DNA from: Pyropia yezoensis
Lineage: Eukaryota > Rhodophyta > Bangiophyceae > Bangiales > Bangiaceae
Direction: 5' to 3'
Length of the DNA stretch: 64,000 nucleotides
NCBI GenBank assembly: GCA_009829735.1
Contig: CM020620.1
Span: 26,940,951-27,004,950 of the forward strand
A program made the position numbers and the translations under genes. Under the pieces are notes generated by a model that saw nothing but the letters and a program-made list of their open reading frames with translations, searched no databases and had not been told where the DNA came from. Positions 28,449 to 37,886 of the stretch are shown here, in pieces; the first letter of the stretch is position 1; every line of letters starts with the position of its first letter.

Positions 28449-30209
28449 CTACTCGTTTCCCGGGTCCGAGGAGTCCTTAGAGGTTTCGGTCTCCAGGTCA
28501 AAGTCCGTAGGAGCTTCCCTTGCCAGAGCCTCCGAGATGCTCTGTAAGGTTGCCACTCGGATTGCGTGTACCTGTGCCTGGTCCATCTTGGAGGGTGCTC
28601 GCCGGTCAGCCCAGTTGACCGCCTTTGCAAACACCAGTCCTTGACGCTTGAGTTTCTCCTGGAGGTCTTTGGGAATGGTCGGGCACTGGTAGGACATGTG
28701 ATCCTCCTTCTGGCACAGCCAACAAGACCGGAACCGCTGGTTCTTGACTTGCTTGGGGGCGACCAGGGATGGTTGCTCCTTAGAAATGAAGCCGCCCCAC
28801 TTGTCCCCTGACCCCATGGGTGTGGCCTCGCCAACTGCGAGTACCGGTACAGGGCTATCACCTCCCTTATATTTGTCGGGTCCGGGACGAACTCGCGACA
28901 ACGACTTGGGAGTTGATACCATGGGAGCTTGGAGGGCCTTGGCTTGCCGGTACTTGCCCTGGGTGTAGGCCATCAACTGCTGGAAGGTATGTTCTTGATG
29001 TTCCTGGTTGTAGTTCTCCGCATCCACTTGAAAATATTCAGGAAGCCCTTCCGAGAAGATCATCTTGAGCCTGTCCTCAGGGTAAACGTTGCCACAAGCA
29101 TCGCTCATCTCCCGGACACGACGGGCGAACGCCTCTGGAGTCTCTCGTCTTTCCATGGTTGCCCGGTTCAGCCTGCCGACTGCTTTACGCAGAGAGTCCG
29201 CGTCAGCGTAGTTGGACAGGAGCCAGTTGACCGCCTCCGGATGACTCGCGACGGTACGTCCGACAATGTGTCCGGCAGAGTCTGGCAGAACCTGTGCAAA
29301 CCGCTGTTCCGCTTCTCCGGTCATGAAGTTAACCAGGAGGTAGAGAGCCTTGCCCTCGGACACATCGTTGTCATTGCATGCCTTGACAAACCGGCGCAGG
29401 AAGGCAAAGATAAGCGCCGGTCTCTTCCCGGAAAACTTAGGATGTCCCCCGAAGCTCGGCTGCATTCGCCGTTTCAGGGACGCCATCTTCTTGGCCATCT
29501 TCCGGGTGTAACCTTGGTCTTGGTTCTCCAGCCGGTAGTTACCCCAATACGTGACCTTGTTCAGGGTGGCATCTCCCACTTGGTGGGCAGGGAAGTCAAA
29601 CTCGACTAGCCTGCGCCGGGTGGGACCGGGAGATGCATCCCAATCATATCCCTCCTCAGAGCTGGAGGAACTGGTCTCGCTGGTGCTAGAGCGACGGCGA
29701 TGACGCCGACGCCTTCGGCTGCTCCGGTTACCGGTCTTGGGGCTCCCCGCCCCATAGGATGCAAGGGGAGGAAAAGCTTGGCCGGTACCAGGAGTCGAGG
29801 TCTCAGGGAGACCCGTAGAACCAGTCACAACGGTGCCTCTGGCATCGCTAGTGCCCACAGGAAGAGGTGTATACACCCAACTGCCATGTGTGGGTCCAGG
29901 AGTAAACACATCAGGGGCTATCCCTGGAGGATGAGGAGTAGAACCGACAGGAGGGAGACGTCTGCTCCGAGCGGACTCAAACGCCGTTGACCCCGGGGTG
30001 GCTCCCACAGGAGGAACAGCCGGAGGAACGGGAGCAGGTGGTGCTTGGCCGCCTGTGGACTCCAGTCCGCTACCGGATGTCACACCCAGGTCTGCTTCAC
30101 CCGTAGGGAGAACGCCGGGTTGGGCACCGTCCCCCGCGGTGACCAGGGATGCGTCAAGGGACGCGGGGTCTACCCCTTCGGGCACCGTCGTGCCAGGGAG
30201 GGTAGCCAT
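28449..30209 (-). CDS. gag: E2 Gag
   Basis: The preferred start is the ATG at 30209 (MATLPGTTV), though the frame extends upstream to 30332. About 586 residues. A Pro/Gly/Thr-rich N-terminal third is followed by a basic Ser-rich patch (NRSSRRRRRHRRRSS). The capsid-like helical block spans QPSFGGHPKFSGKRP through FMTGEAEQRFAQV, NWLLSNYAD, TPEAFARRVREM and IFSEGLPEYFQV, the usual retrotransposon-gag layout. Near the C terminus a complete zinc knuckle CWLCQKEDHMSYQC (C-x2-C-x4-H-x4-C) should bind the genomic RNA. No interruptions. Pol starts about 130 bp downstream in a different frame. Confidence 0.9.
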   Translation of the reverse strand: MATLPGTTVPEGVDPASLDASLVTAGDGAQPGVLPTGEADLGVTSGSGLESTGGQAPPAPVPPAVPPVGATPGSTAFESARSRRLPPVGSTPHPPGIAPDVFTPGPTHGSWVYTPLPVGTSDARGTVVTGSTGLPETSTPGTGQAFPPLASYGAGSPKTGNRSSRRRRRHRRRSSTSETSSSSSEEGYDWDASPGPTRRRLVEFDFPAHQVGDATLNKVTYWGNYRLENQDQGYTRKMAKKMASLKRRMQPSFGGHPKFSGKRPALIFAFLRRFVKACNDNDVSEGKALYLLVNFMTGEAEQRFAQVLPDSAGHIVGRTVASHPEAVNWLLSNYADADSLRKAVGRLNRATMERRETPEAFARRVREMSDACGNVYPEDRLKMIFSEGLPEYFQVDAENYNQEHQEHTFQQLMAYTQGKYRQAKALQAPMVSTPKSLSRVRPGPDKYKGGDSPVPVLAVGEATPMGSGDKWGGFISKEQPSLVAPKQVKNQRFRSCWLCQKEDHMSYQCPTIPKDLQEKLKRQGLVFAKAVNWADRRAPSKMDQAQVHAIRVATLQSISEALAREAPTDFDLETETSKDSSDPGNE

Positions 30210-30400
30210 GTTGGTCTCTTGACAGCCACAGTCCAGTTGCCTGCGTGTCCAAAGACCGCCAGACCACAAGAGAGGGGTTGGAGAGCCAGGAATGGGATTC
30301 CCGTGAACGGGTGCAAATAATTCCCAAACCACAGAAAAAGACAGAACAGGAACAACCCAACCGCTGCTCCCAAATGTCTCTTCTCAAACACTCCAATCAT

Positions 30401-30417
30401 CCTCTGCTGCTCCACCA
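30401..30417 (-). promoter_or_regulatory. E2 primer-binding site
   Basis: On the minus strand TGGTGGAGCAGCAGAGG lies six bases inside the 5' LTR. It shares 14 bases with the E1 site. Confidence 0.75.
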
Positions 30418-30423
30418 AATATA

Positions 30424-30992
30424 TGGTACAAAACTCGATCCTCTCAGACACGTGTCAATATCCCTCGGGGGAAAGGGACAGGTAACACAGAAAGGGGAAC
30501 TACGAGAATGGTATGCCTGTTGCCTCACGTGCCTGCTCGCAGAGCAAACAGATACGCTCGGTAGTGCACACGGGGAAGAGGAAAGCAAACGCGCAGTTGT
30601 CTTTTTCCTGAGGGCGCGGGCCAAGGGCGCCTCGCTGTCCCTCTTAACGTGCATCTGGGGGAGCCTCGGCACGTTGGCCAGGTAGCCCCCCCATAACCCC
30701 GAGTGGCCCCGACCCGAGTCTAACCTCGTCAGGTCGGGGGCCACTATCACTACTAATTCTATTCCCACTCACTAATCTCACACTCAAATTCTCTCAAATC
30801 AAGTCCCTCACAAGTATGCAAAAACCCATCAGAAATCCCTCTCTCACGTGTGGATAGCGTAGTCCACCGCATCCCAGTGCCGGGCACGGGCCACGGCCGC
30901 CAACCATCACCACACGGCGGGCGTGTTCTGGCACCTGGTGCCCTCTGGTTGTAGTCCCGGGTCGGCGCCAAGTCGGGGCCAGGGATGCTACA
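30424..30992 (-). repeat. E2 5' LTR
   Basis: 569 bp, near-identical to 21345-21913. It abuts a transposase exon at 30993 without a target duplication. Confidence 0.93.
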
Positions 30993-31349
30993 GTGAAGAT
31001 CATTCCGAGACTCATACTCTACGTGTCGGACCAGCCAGAAGAGCGGGACGTCTTGTGCCTCAAGCGTCACGGCAGCGCATACGACTACACGCCATGTATG
31101 GCACGCTCCACGTCGAGCGGGGTGCGCCCTTCCAGAAAGAATTCTCCAAAGAAGCGGAACGTGCTCAAGATTGTTAAGCTGCAGCTCAAGGGAGCGCTCA
31201 TGCGGGGAATAAGGGGCAATGGTGTCATTATCAATGCCATTGAGACCGCCAACAGCATCCACTGCGTTGTACCTGCACTGGCCGCCTGGGCTGGACTCGC
31301 CTCTGGTCCGCTGCTGCTGTACCAGATCTTCGGGTTTGACCGACTACAC
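30993..31349 (+). CDS. Plavaka-like transposase copy 2, exon (5' part lost at E2 LTR)
   Basis: Open from the LTR junction: VKIIPRLILYVSDQPEERDVLC then a Cys-x-x... region. This matches the P-x-x-Y-x-x-D-x-PE segment that in Plavaka transposases directly follows the DG block seen at 1-246, so the two partial copies are complementary parts of the same family. A basic stretch (RPSRKNSPKKRNVLKIVK) and a hydrophobic region precede FGFDRLH, then a donor CAC/GTACGT in phase 0. Intron 31350-31579. Confidence 0.65.
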
Positions 31350-31579
31350 GTACGTTCCATACTCCTGTGTTTCCTTGGTGATTGCCAGATGCTGCTTGCA
31401 TGACGTTGCCGTACATGTCATTGTCACGCATCTGTATTCTATCATCTCTACATTTCTCTCCTGCAAGAGGGCTGGTGGCACGTCACTCTTTCTCCGTAAC
31501 ACGTACTGACTCGCACAATCCTCTGCTTGCGTTCGTTTATGCTCTGTCCCCCACTTACTCCTTCCTTTGCCATTGGCAG

Positions 31580-31752
31580 GTCATGGACCTCGGCATCTGT
31601 AGAACGCTGACAACAGGTGTACATTCCTTTGCCCATGAGCTGGCCGGTTCGAAGAAGCTTTTGCACGGCACAGCGGGTGAGACTGTGCGTATCGCTAACA
31701 AGCGGTTCTTGTTCGCGAGTCGCACGCACCGTGTCCCATCCATCTTCCCGGG
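31580..31752 (+). CDS. Plavaka-like transposase copy 2, exon with LH..DLG motif
   Basis: The acceptor TTGGCAG/GTCATGG joins FGFDRLH to VMDLGICRTLTTGVHSFAH. D-x-LH-x-x-DLG is the conserved DDE-core segment of CACTA/Plavaka enzymes (D...LH...G). It ends IFPG at CCGGG/GTAAGA in phase 2. Intron 31753-31880. Confidence 0.65.
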
Positions 31753-31880
31753 GTAAGATTTGCTTGTCTTGAGAGCTTCATCCTTGTGACGCTGCTCCGT
31801 GAGATCTGATTGTATCTTGATGTTGCTACATTCCATTGGAGATGCATGCACTATATCTGACTGTTTTATTTGATCTCTAG

Positions 31881-31930
31881 TCACCGCCCTGGCTGGTTCT
31901 TGCACTTGATTCTCTACAAATGCACCTCAG
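31881..31930 (+). CDS. Plavaka-like transposase copy 2, short exon
   Basis: The acceptor GATCTCTAG/TCACC continues the frame as HRPGWFLHLILYKCTS and ends at CTCAG/GTACTT in phase 1. Small, but phase and splice signals agree on both sides. Confidence 0.45.
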
Positions 31931-32012
31931 GTACTTCATCAAGAGTGAAGAGAAACAGGCTACCTTGAAGGGCAAGAGCACCGTGAGGCGGTTCACTTCT
32001 TGCCTTTCGCAG

Positions 32013-33043
32013 CTGGGGGCTTGTTCGGCCGGTCTGGAGCAGGAGGGCAGCATCATCGTCTTCTGACGTGAATGCTCTGCGAGCTCGCCGCGATATTGAA
32101 GAGCGCCTTTGATGTGCGGCTGAAGACCTGGGCGGAAGCCAAGTCGGTATGTCGTCGTATGAGTCGTTGGATTGAGAACGACTACCAGCCCCTCTTTGGC
32201 CCCTCGCACACAACCAAGCTGCATCGCGCAGTGTCGCATCTACTGGACGAGTTCTTCCTTCGAGGCAACCTCCAAGACGGCAACACGGGCGTGAACGAGG
32301 CCCTGCACAAGTTTGTCACGCTGGCTTTTACACTCACGAACAAAAGCCGTGATAACGTGGCATTGCAGATGGTGCTCACGGAGCAGATCCAGAGCGTCGT
32401 ACGACTCTCACGACAGCGGCAGACATCAAAAGCGACTTCCAAGAAGGCGTCCAAGATGAGTCGTATGCGTGCCCGTGGGGCGCTCAGCTCCGTCTCCGAC
32501 TTCGCAGCTGCGTCTGGCTTGGTGACTTTGGACGAGGCCCTGCAGTGCGCTTCATCTGACTTCATCACGACGCAGTCCGGGACGTTGTTGCCAGACGCAG
32601 ATATCCGTCTGGCGCGCGGCGATCGCACCATGGTCTGGGCCACCCCGGACCTGAAGGGACGCCCTTGGTATGACTGGGTTCGCTACCGAGCAGAAGACGG
32701 GACAGTCGGAGTGGGGCAGGCACGCGCGATTATTGCGGCCCACAACGGCACCCTCAGTCGGACGGTCGTGGTGCACTGTGCTGAGACCGCAAGCTCCGTG
32801 CCTGAGTGTCCTTTCACGGCATACGGGTGCGAGAGGCTTCAGTGGTGCCACCTGTTTCGGGAGCGTAAGATACGCCCCACCCTTGCGGCCATTTCTTCGC
32901 ACAAGATCATTGACGTTCTCTGCGTGGAGCACGACTGGGAGGAGTGGGTGGATCGTGTTGGGGTGTGTCGCTTCCCAAAGAGCTTTGCTTCTGATGCATG
33001 TGACTGCGGCGACCACCGCTTCTTTACCAATAACTTTGTGTGA
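32013..33043 (+). CDS. Plavaka-like transposase copy 2, C-terminal exon
   Basis: A strong acceptor (CTTGCCTTTCGCAG) at 32012 is phase-compatible with the previous exon but meets TGA at 32069-32071. Unbroken coding runs from 32072 to the stop at 33043. Conserved features are KTWAEAKSVCRRM, HTTKLHRAVSHLLDEFF, NTGVNEALHKFVTLAFTLTN and VALQMVLTEQ, which match the KLH...H and NE..H...K...R..N blocks closing the Plavaka/CACTA core. The C-terminal domain carries a Trp/Cys/His-rich region (WYDWVRYRAEDG, CPFTAYGCERLQWCHLF, VEHDWEEWVDRVG). The true start of this exon, or whether TGA is a real nonsense mutation, is unresolved. The 5' part of the gene is missing. Confidence 0.65.
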
Positions 33044-33895
33044 GGCACGAGAGAGCCACGCGGCTGCATGATGGTGTGCACACAAGTATCTTGTTGCATC
33101 TGACTTATTGTGCTGCCATTGAATGACATGTCACGCATTGCAAGCCATTGAACGCCGTTTGACCGTCGGGACCGAGAGAGAAGAGAGGGAGAAAGGGGAG
33201 AAATAAGAGCGAGACAGGAGTGCGAGACACCACGTCCGCCTTGATTTTGACACTTCGTAGACAAAATCAGTACTATAATCATTGTCGTTGTTTTGACAAA
33301 CGTGGTCTGAGAGGCCTCTGGGGCCTGTCCCATGACACAGGCGCACAGGCCAAGTCATTTCGGGCTGTGCCTTGGCCGTGAGAGCACGCCGAACGAGAAT
33401 CGCCGTCGCTTCATGCGCTTCGTGAATGTTAGTGCAGGCATGTGGCTCTCTCTCGTTGCTCCCAGGCGCAGCACCTACCTAGTGCTCATGATAGAGCACA
33501 GAATCCAAGAAGCCATCTGCTATCAGCCCTTCACAGGCTTCAGTTTCTCTCTGTAGCCCCCCAGCACGGAGTCAATAAGCGTCCCTGTCGCTTCTTACCA
33601 GGCAAGGCAGGGCATATTTGGGCCACTGGGGGCACTGAGGTGGACTGAGGCCCCACCCTCACGCTTGAGATGAAGTTGAAATGCTGTCCTAACCAGATTA
33701 AGAACTACCCCACGAAGCATTGATACGGATGGCCGGATGGTCGCCCGCATTTGCCTTCGTTGACTGTCATTCTGGACTGCTTTAAGACAATCTCTGTGGC
33801 AAAGTCCTCAGGCTCCCAGACTTGAAACAGAACGGTCGCAGGCAACGACGCCTGAGCATGGAAAAGACATGTAGGGTCCAAAAGATGCAGCCGAG
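33044..33895. other. Spacer without recognised features
   Basis: About 850 bp, less GC-rich than its surroundings. Only short, unconvincing ORFs. It may include the 3' end and terminal part of the Plavaka-like element. Confidence 0.6.
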
Positions 33896-35752
33896 ATGCA
33901 GTTGGGTAAGTTTTCAACAATCCCTACAGCAGTCGTAATGGTGTGCTGGACGTGGAGATGTGACGAGTACAATCAGATGTCATTAAGATACAGGTGGGCG
34001 CGGCTGCCGACGCACATGATGTCCAGGGTCAAGACGACGGGGGTCGACACGAAGCCCATCCCGGAGGAAATCCCCTGTCTACTCACGTTGGCCAACTTTG
34101 CTCGTGGCTGGGTGGCCCCCGATCCTAAGACGAACAAGGGCTTCCCTCCCCTCACTGTGGAACGTCTGATTAGGGCCCAATCTACGGACGCACGCTGCGT
34201 CGAGATCCGGGCCGAGATGGACAACAATACCCACTCAAGGTTTGGGGAGAGTCCCGACGGCCTACTCGTGCGGCTGAGCCCCCTCGACAAGGCCGTCCAA
34301 GTGTATGTGCCCGACGGCCTCCGCCAAGAGGCCCTAACGTTGGAGCACAACCCGGCCCACGCTGGCCACCCGGGGGTAAATAAGATGTACACCTCCATGC
34401 GGCGGGCCTACTATTGGGAGTCTATAGTGGCCGATGTCTACAAGTTTGTGGCCAACTGCAACGCCTGTGCCAAGGGCAAGGTGAGGGGCCGAAGACGGAC
34501 CGCGCCCCTCCGCCTATTTCCTGCGTCTAAACCCTTCACGGACATATGCTTGGACTTGCTCGGCCCCTTCCCCGTGTCGCCCAGCGGTAATCGATTCCTG
34601 TTGGTCATCGTTGACCGCTTCTCGAAGCTGACTCGCGTGGTCCCAATCCCAAGGGAGGACGCGGAAACGGTGGCCTCGGCGTTTTGTGACATGTGGGTGG
34701 CCTCTTACGGCCCACCGGACACCCTCTTGACGAACAATGGGCCGCAGCTAACCTCCGCCTACTTCCGCGGGTTCTGTGGGATGCTGGGCATCCGCCACCT
34801 TACCTCGACGACCTACCATCCGCAGACGCAGGGCCAGGTGGAGCGCTACAACCGGACCATCGTGGTGCAGTTGAAGGCCTACGTATCGGAACATCAAGAG
34901 CCGTGGGACGACCTTGTCTCTGTTTTTTCGTTGGCGTACAACTCACGGCCGCAGCAGAGTACGTGGGTGGCCCCCCTTGAGTTTGTGGTACCAGAGCGGG
35001 TCCGCAACCTCTCCCTCGAGCGAATGCCGGCCACGCCCTACCCCAAGGAGGTACCCAAGACGGCTCGGGCGGCCCGCGAGTATCATCGGGCCCACCTACG
35101 TAATCTGGTCCATCGGGTACGCAAGGCTTTGGCGTCCGCCCAACGAAGGTTCAAGCGGGCCTACGACAAACGGGTCAGGCCGGTGAACAAGACCCTCCGG
35201 GTAGAGGATTGGGCCTACATTGACGCCAACGTCCAGAACCCCAAGAAGCTGGACGAGACAGTCCTGGGGCCCTACCAGATTGTGGGACGCGACGACCACA
35301 CCTTCACGGTCATGATGGATTGCCATCCGGAGCGGGTTAGTGGGGACAACGTGGCCCGCGCCCCTACTCCCTCGCACCAAGCAGACTCTTCGACCATCCT
35401 TCGTGGGCCGCAGGGCGTGGCGGTGCCGTGGGATCATCGGGAAACAGGCCACCAATTTACCTGGGAGCGCTTCGTGGACCACACGTATGACGTGGAGGGC
35501 AAGTTGTGGCTGCTTGTACGCTGGTGGGGCTACGCGGCCGAGGAGGGCACCTGGGAGCCGCACGACGGTCTGGACGAGCGCAAGGTGGCCGAGTACTGTC
35601 GCCGAGTGGGCGTCTCTGTGCCCCCCTCGCGGGCCGAGATTAGGGCGCTGTGGGGCCCCCTCCAAGACCTTTGTGACCCGGACGTGGAGCTGGAGGAGAG
35701 GCCCGTGGTGCATCACTACGGGGGCCTGGTGGAGGCGCTCACGCTGGACTAG
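33896..35752 (+). CDS. pol: E3: truncated Ty3/gypsy integrase with chromodomain, Asp to Asn in DDE
   Basis: From about residue 20 (RCDEYNQMSLRYRWARLP, MMSRVKTTG) it resembles the end of RNase H (DAMSR-like), but the reverse transcriptase is gone. Integrase follows: HNPAHAGH...CNAC zinc module about 151-192, first catalytic Asp in LDLLGP about 220, and GQVERYNRT (Glu) about 316. The second catalytic position reads LLTNNGPQLTS at about 280 (codon AAC at 34733), where DNG is expected, so the enzyme should be inactive. The chromodomain at about 520-575 includes FTWERFVDH, LWLLVRWWGY and GTWEP. It is closest in layout to E2. The ORF stop at 35752 is followed by a convergent antisense ORF, as in E1 and E2. 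Confidence 0.9.
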   Translation: MQLGKFSTIPTAVVMVCWTWRCDEYNQMSLRYRWARLPTHMMSRVKTTGVDTKPIPEEIPCLLTLANFARGWVAPDPKTNKGFPPLTVERLIRAQSTDARCVEIRAEMDNNTHSRFGESPDGLLVRLSPLDKAVQVYVPDGLRQEALTLEHNPAHAGHPGVNKMYTSMRRAYYWESIVADVYKFVANCNACAKGKVRGRRRTAPLRLFPASKPFTDICLDLLGPFPVSPSGNRFLLVIVDRFSKLTRVVPIPREDAETVASAFCDMWVASYGPPDTLLTNNGPQLTSAYFRGFCGMLGIRHLTSTTYHPQTQGQVERYNRTIVVQLKAYVSEHQEPWDDLVSVFSLAYNSRPQQSTWVAPLEFVVPERVRNLSLERMPATPYPKEVPKTARAAREYHRAHLRNLVHRVRKALASAQRRFKRAYDKRVRPVNKTLRVEDWAYIDANVQNPKKLDETVLGPYQIVGRDDHTFTVMMDCHPERVSGDNVARAPTPSHQADSSTILRGPQGVAVPWDHRETGHQFTWERFVDHTYDVEGKLWLLVRWWGYAAEEGTWEPHDGLDERKVAEYCRRVGVSVPPSRAEIRALWGPLQDLCDPDVELEERPVVHHYGGLVEALTLD

Positions 35753-36119
35753 GACCCTCGGTGGGCCTGATGTGCCTCCTCCCCTTTCGGCCTGGTCATC
35801 CTCTACCAAGTGAACATTGCGGCCCAACACGGTGGTCAGGGGTTCGATTCTACCCGGGCGACGGCCATTATCTAAGGGGGCATTGTCGGCGACCCGTGTC
35901 GAGCCGGGGAAAACCTATGTTCTGAAAACGGGAGTAGGCTACTTTCAACCACGTGGCCGCGGTCGCGACCATCCCCTTCGCGGATGGCGCTTCGAGCTAG
36001 GGTTCATCAAGCAGTGCAGAGGGGTCACCCCCCTTAATGGATAGGCGGCCACAACGGGATTATACTACAAATACGCAGACGGCCTACTCTACAATCTTCC
36101 CTCCTGCTACCCGACACCC
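35753..36119. other. E3 spacer between convergent ORFs
   Basis: 367 bp, almost the same length as the E2 spacer (355 bp). It contains a tRNA-3'-end-like sequence at 35841-35867 and a TGTCGG (35884) ... CCGACA (36116) pair preceded by CTAAGGGGG. None is resolved. Confidence 0.55.
35841..35867 (+). other. tRNA 3'-end-like sequence with CCA
   Basis: The stretch starts GGTTCGATTC (T-loop consensus) and ends GGCCA. I cannot fold a good T-stem or find the 5' half, so it is not a tRNA gene. Read on the minus strand it begins TGG and could be a primer-binding site. Confidence 0.3.
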
Positions 36120-37886
36120 CTACTGGTCACGCGGACGGCCGCTCCGATCCCATAGGCCCGCCTCCTCGTCACCCTCACGGCCACGTACCCGAGATGCAAA
36201 GTTCAGCTGCCGTCGGCCGTACTCCCGCTGGGCCGCCGTCTCCGCCAGTCCCATCTCCCGATGAATAGACTCCCGAATGGCAGGGAGGCCCACAAGGTCC
36301 AAAAACTGTTGCAGTTCGTGGATGGGCGGGCCCCCCTGACGAGAGGCCCACCTACCAGCCTCGACGCCCACATCGGCCAACACGTGAAACAGACCCGCAA
36401 TCAACGGACCCACACGGACGGAACCAGAGGAAGCCCCCGATGACCCAAGAAGTGGAGCCAAGCCCTGACTCACCTGCTCAGAGATCCGGCCATCAAGAGA
36501 CGACAGGACCTCATCCGGGACGTCGCGGTGGGCCATCAGGGACGCCATCAGCATACGTGGGGCCGACGAGGAGGGTACGACGGCCGGCGGCGGGAGAGTT
36601 GGAACGGCAGCAGCGGGATTAGCGGGCGGGTTGACCATCATCCCCTCCGCCTGGTCCCCCACCATCTCTCGGGCCTCCATCACGTCCCTACTGTACCGCA
36701 GCGGGAAGGGAGCTAAGTCCTCATCCACGTAGGCCGTCGCGGACTCCGCATCCTGCTCGATGCGAATGGAGACCCAAGAGCCCCGGTCCCGCCGATTCTT
36801 GTCCTCCAACTTAAGATGGTCCAAGAAGGCCGTTGTAGGTGGAAGGAGGTCAAGGAGAGCCAGCATGGCCCCCAACTCCGCTACGGCTACCATGTCGACA
36901 CCGCCGGGGTCCACACAAACCGTCTCAAGTCCCACGCGGAGGATCCACTGCCGGAGCGAACGAGAAAAGAGCCATAGTTAGCGGGCCTTGCGGTACTCAT
37001 TCACCAAGTAGGCCCCGGCAAGAACGGCCCACTCCGACCGGAAGACGTTCCACACCCAAGCGTTGTTGGCCAACAGGAGATCCTTGATGTAGGTCAACGA
37101 CGGGGGCATCTCCACCATAGCGCCATAAGGGACCTCAACCGCCGACCAACAAGGGCCTACTCGTGGGTAGTGGGCCGCCCGAATGGTGACGGAGCAAGAG
37201 GGGAACTCCGCCTTATGCCAACCCACGAAGAACCCGCTGCTCGTAGTGCGGTAGAACCGGTGGGCCGTCACGAGCTGATGCGGAGGTCGGAACCCGGGGC
37301 GGCCGATGAAGGGGGTGGCCATCACTACGTACTCGGCCAACGGGGAAGGGGGCATCTGGGCCATCACGACCGTCGCCAACATCGACCTGGCCGCCTTGGT
37401 GTAGCAAAGCTCCGCTTCATGACGGACCACCGTGATGGCCTCGCTGCGATCGTCGGCCCCCGGGACGTAGGCGTCCTTCATGGCCACCATCTGCTTGCGG
37501 AAAGAGTTCCCGCGACTGCCACCGTCAATGGCCAACATGGTACGGTGGGCCAACGTCGTGGTAGACCACCCGCGGCCGCGCTCCCGCTCCCACGCTTGGG
37601 CTCATCCCGACATGTCGTGCTCGTCGGCCGGTAGGGCACCCACCGCCGACTCGTACGGGACGGCCTCCTGCCCCTCCGCCGCCACCGGGCCCTCCATGCC
37701 GACGTCAAGGCCCACACCAAGAAGGTGGACGTTGTCGGCCAAGCACCCGACGAGGAGGTAGCCGACAACGTGGTGACAGGGGAACAGGGGCGCTGACGAG
37801 ATGGCCGACAAGGTGACAGGAGAGGTGAAGGGGGAGCTCCCCCCTGGAGGTGGTGGTTGGCCGACGACAAGGACCGGCAGACCCAC
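36120..37886 (-). pseudogene. E3 antisense third ORF, two in-frame stops
   Basis: One minus-strand frame is open from 37886 to 36120 apart from TGA (about 37,604) and TAA (about 36,976). The central segment (VFRSEWAVLAGAYLVNEYRKAR, stop, LWLFSRSLRQWILRVGLET) aligns with the E2 antisense protein (SEMTVLAANHWLHEV..RLWFLPDLLMVWIVDKLT), with the stop falling inside the conserved RLW motif. Further on, AMLALLDLLPP...KNRRDRGSW also parallels the E2 protein. The C-terminal part (PGLAPLLGSSG-like linker, FHVLADVGVEAGRW, REMGLAETAAQREYGRR) is helical in character. No known domain. Homology to E2 and the same position after pol show it belongs to E3. Confidence 0.65.

Larger units (their letters stand above)
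21345..30992 (-). mobile_element. E2: apparently intact Ty3/gypsy chromovirus with antisense third ORF, 9,648 bp
   Basis: Two 569-bp direct terminal repeats (21345-21913, 30424-30992) bound gag and pol on the minus strand and a long antisense ORF on the plus strand. In element orientation the LTR starts TGTAGCATCCC and ends TACCA. I count about six LTR differences (about 99 percent identity). gag and pol are free of stops and carry all catalytic residues I looked for. No target duplication is visible (left flank GGTAACTG, right flank GTGAAGAT), and the right flank is a transposase exon while the left is unrelated. Confidence 0.95.

Noticed and set aside
35815-35870. tRNA gene
   Set aside because: A B-box-like GGTTCGATTC is present, but the T-stem mismatches, no A box or anticodon arm is found, and CCA is encoded.
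35884-36116. 3' LTR of E3
   Set aside because: TGTCGG/CCGACA ends and a PPT-like tract fit, but the homologous antisense ORF continues beyond it as in E1/E2, there is no second copy, and no target duplication. Kept only as a finding to check.
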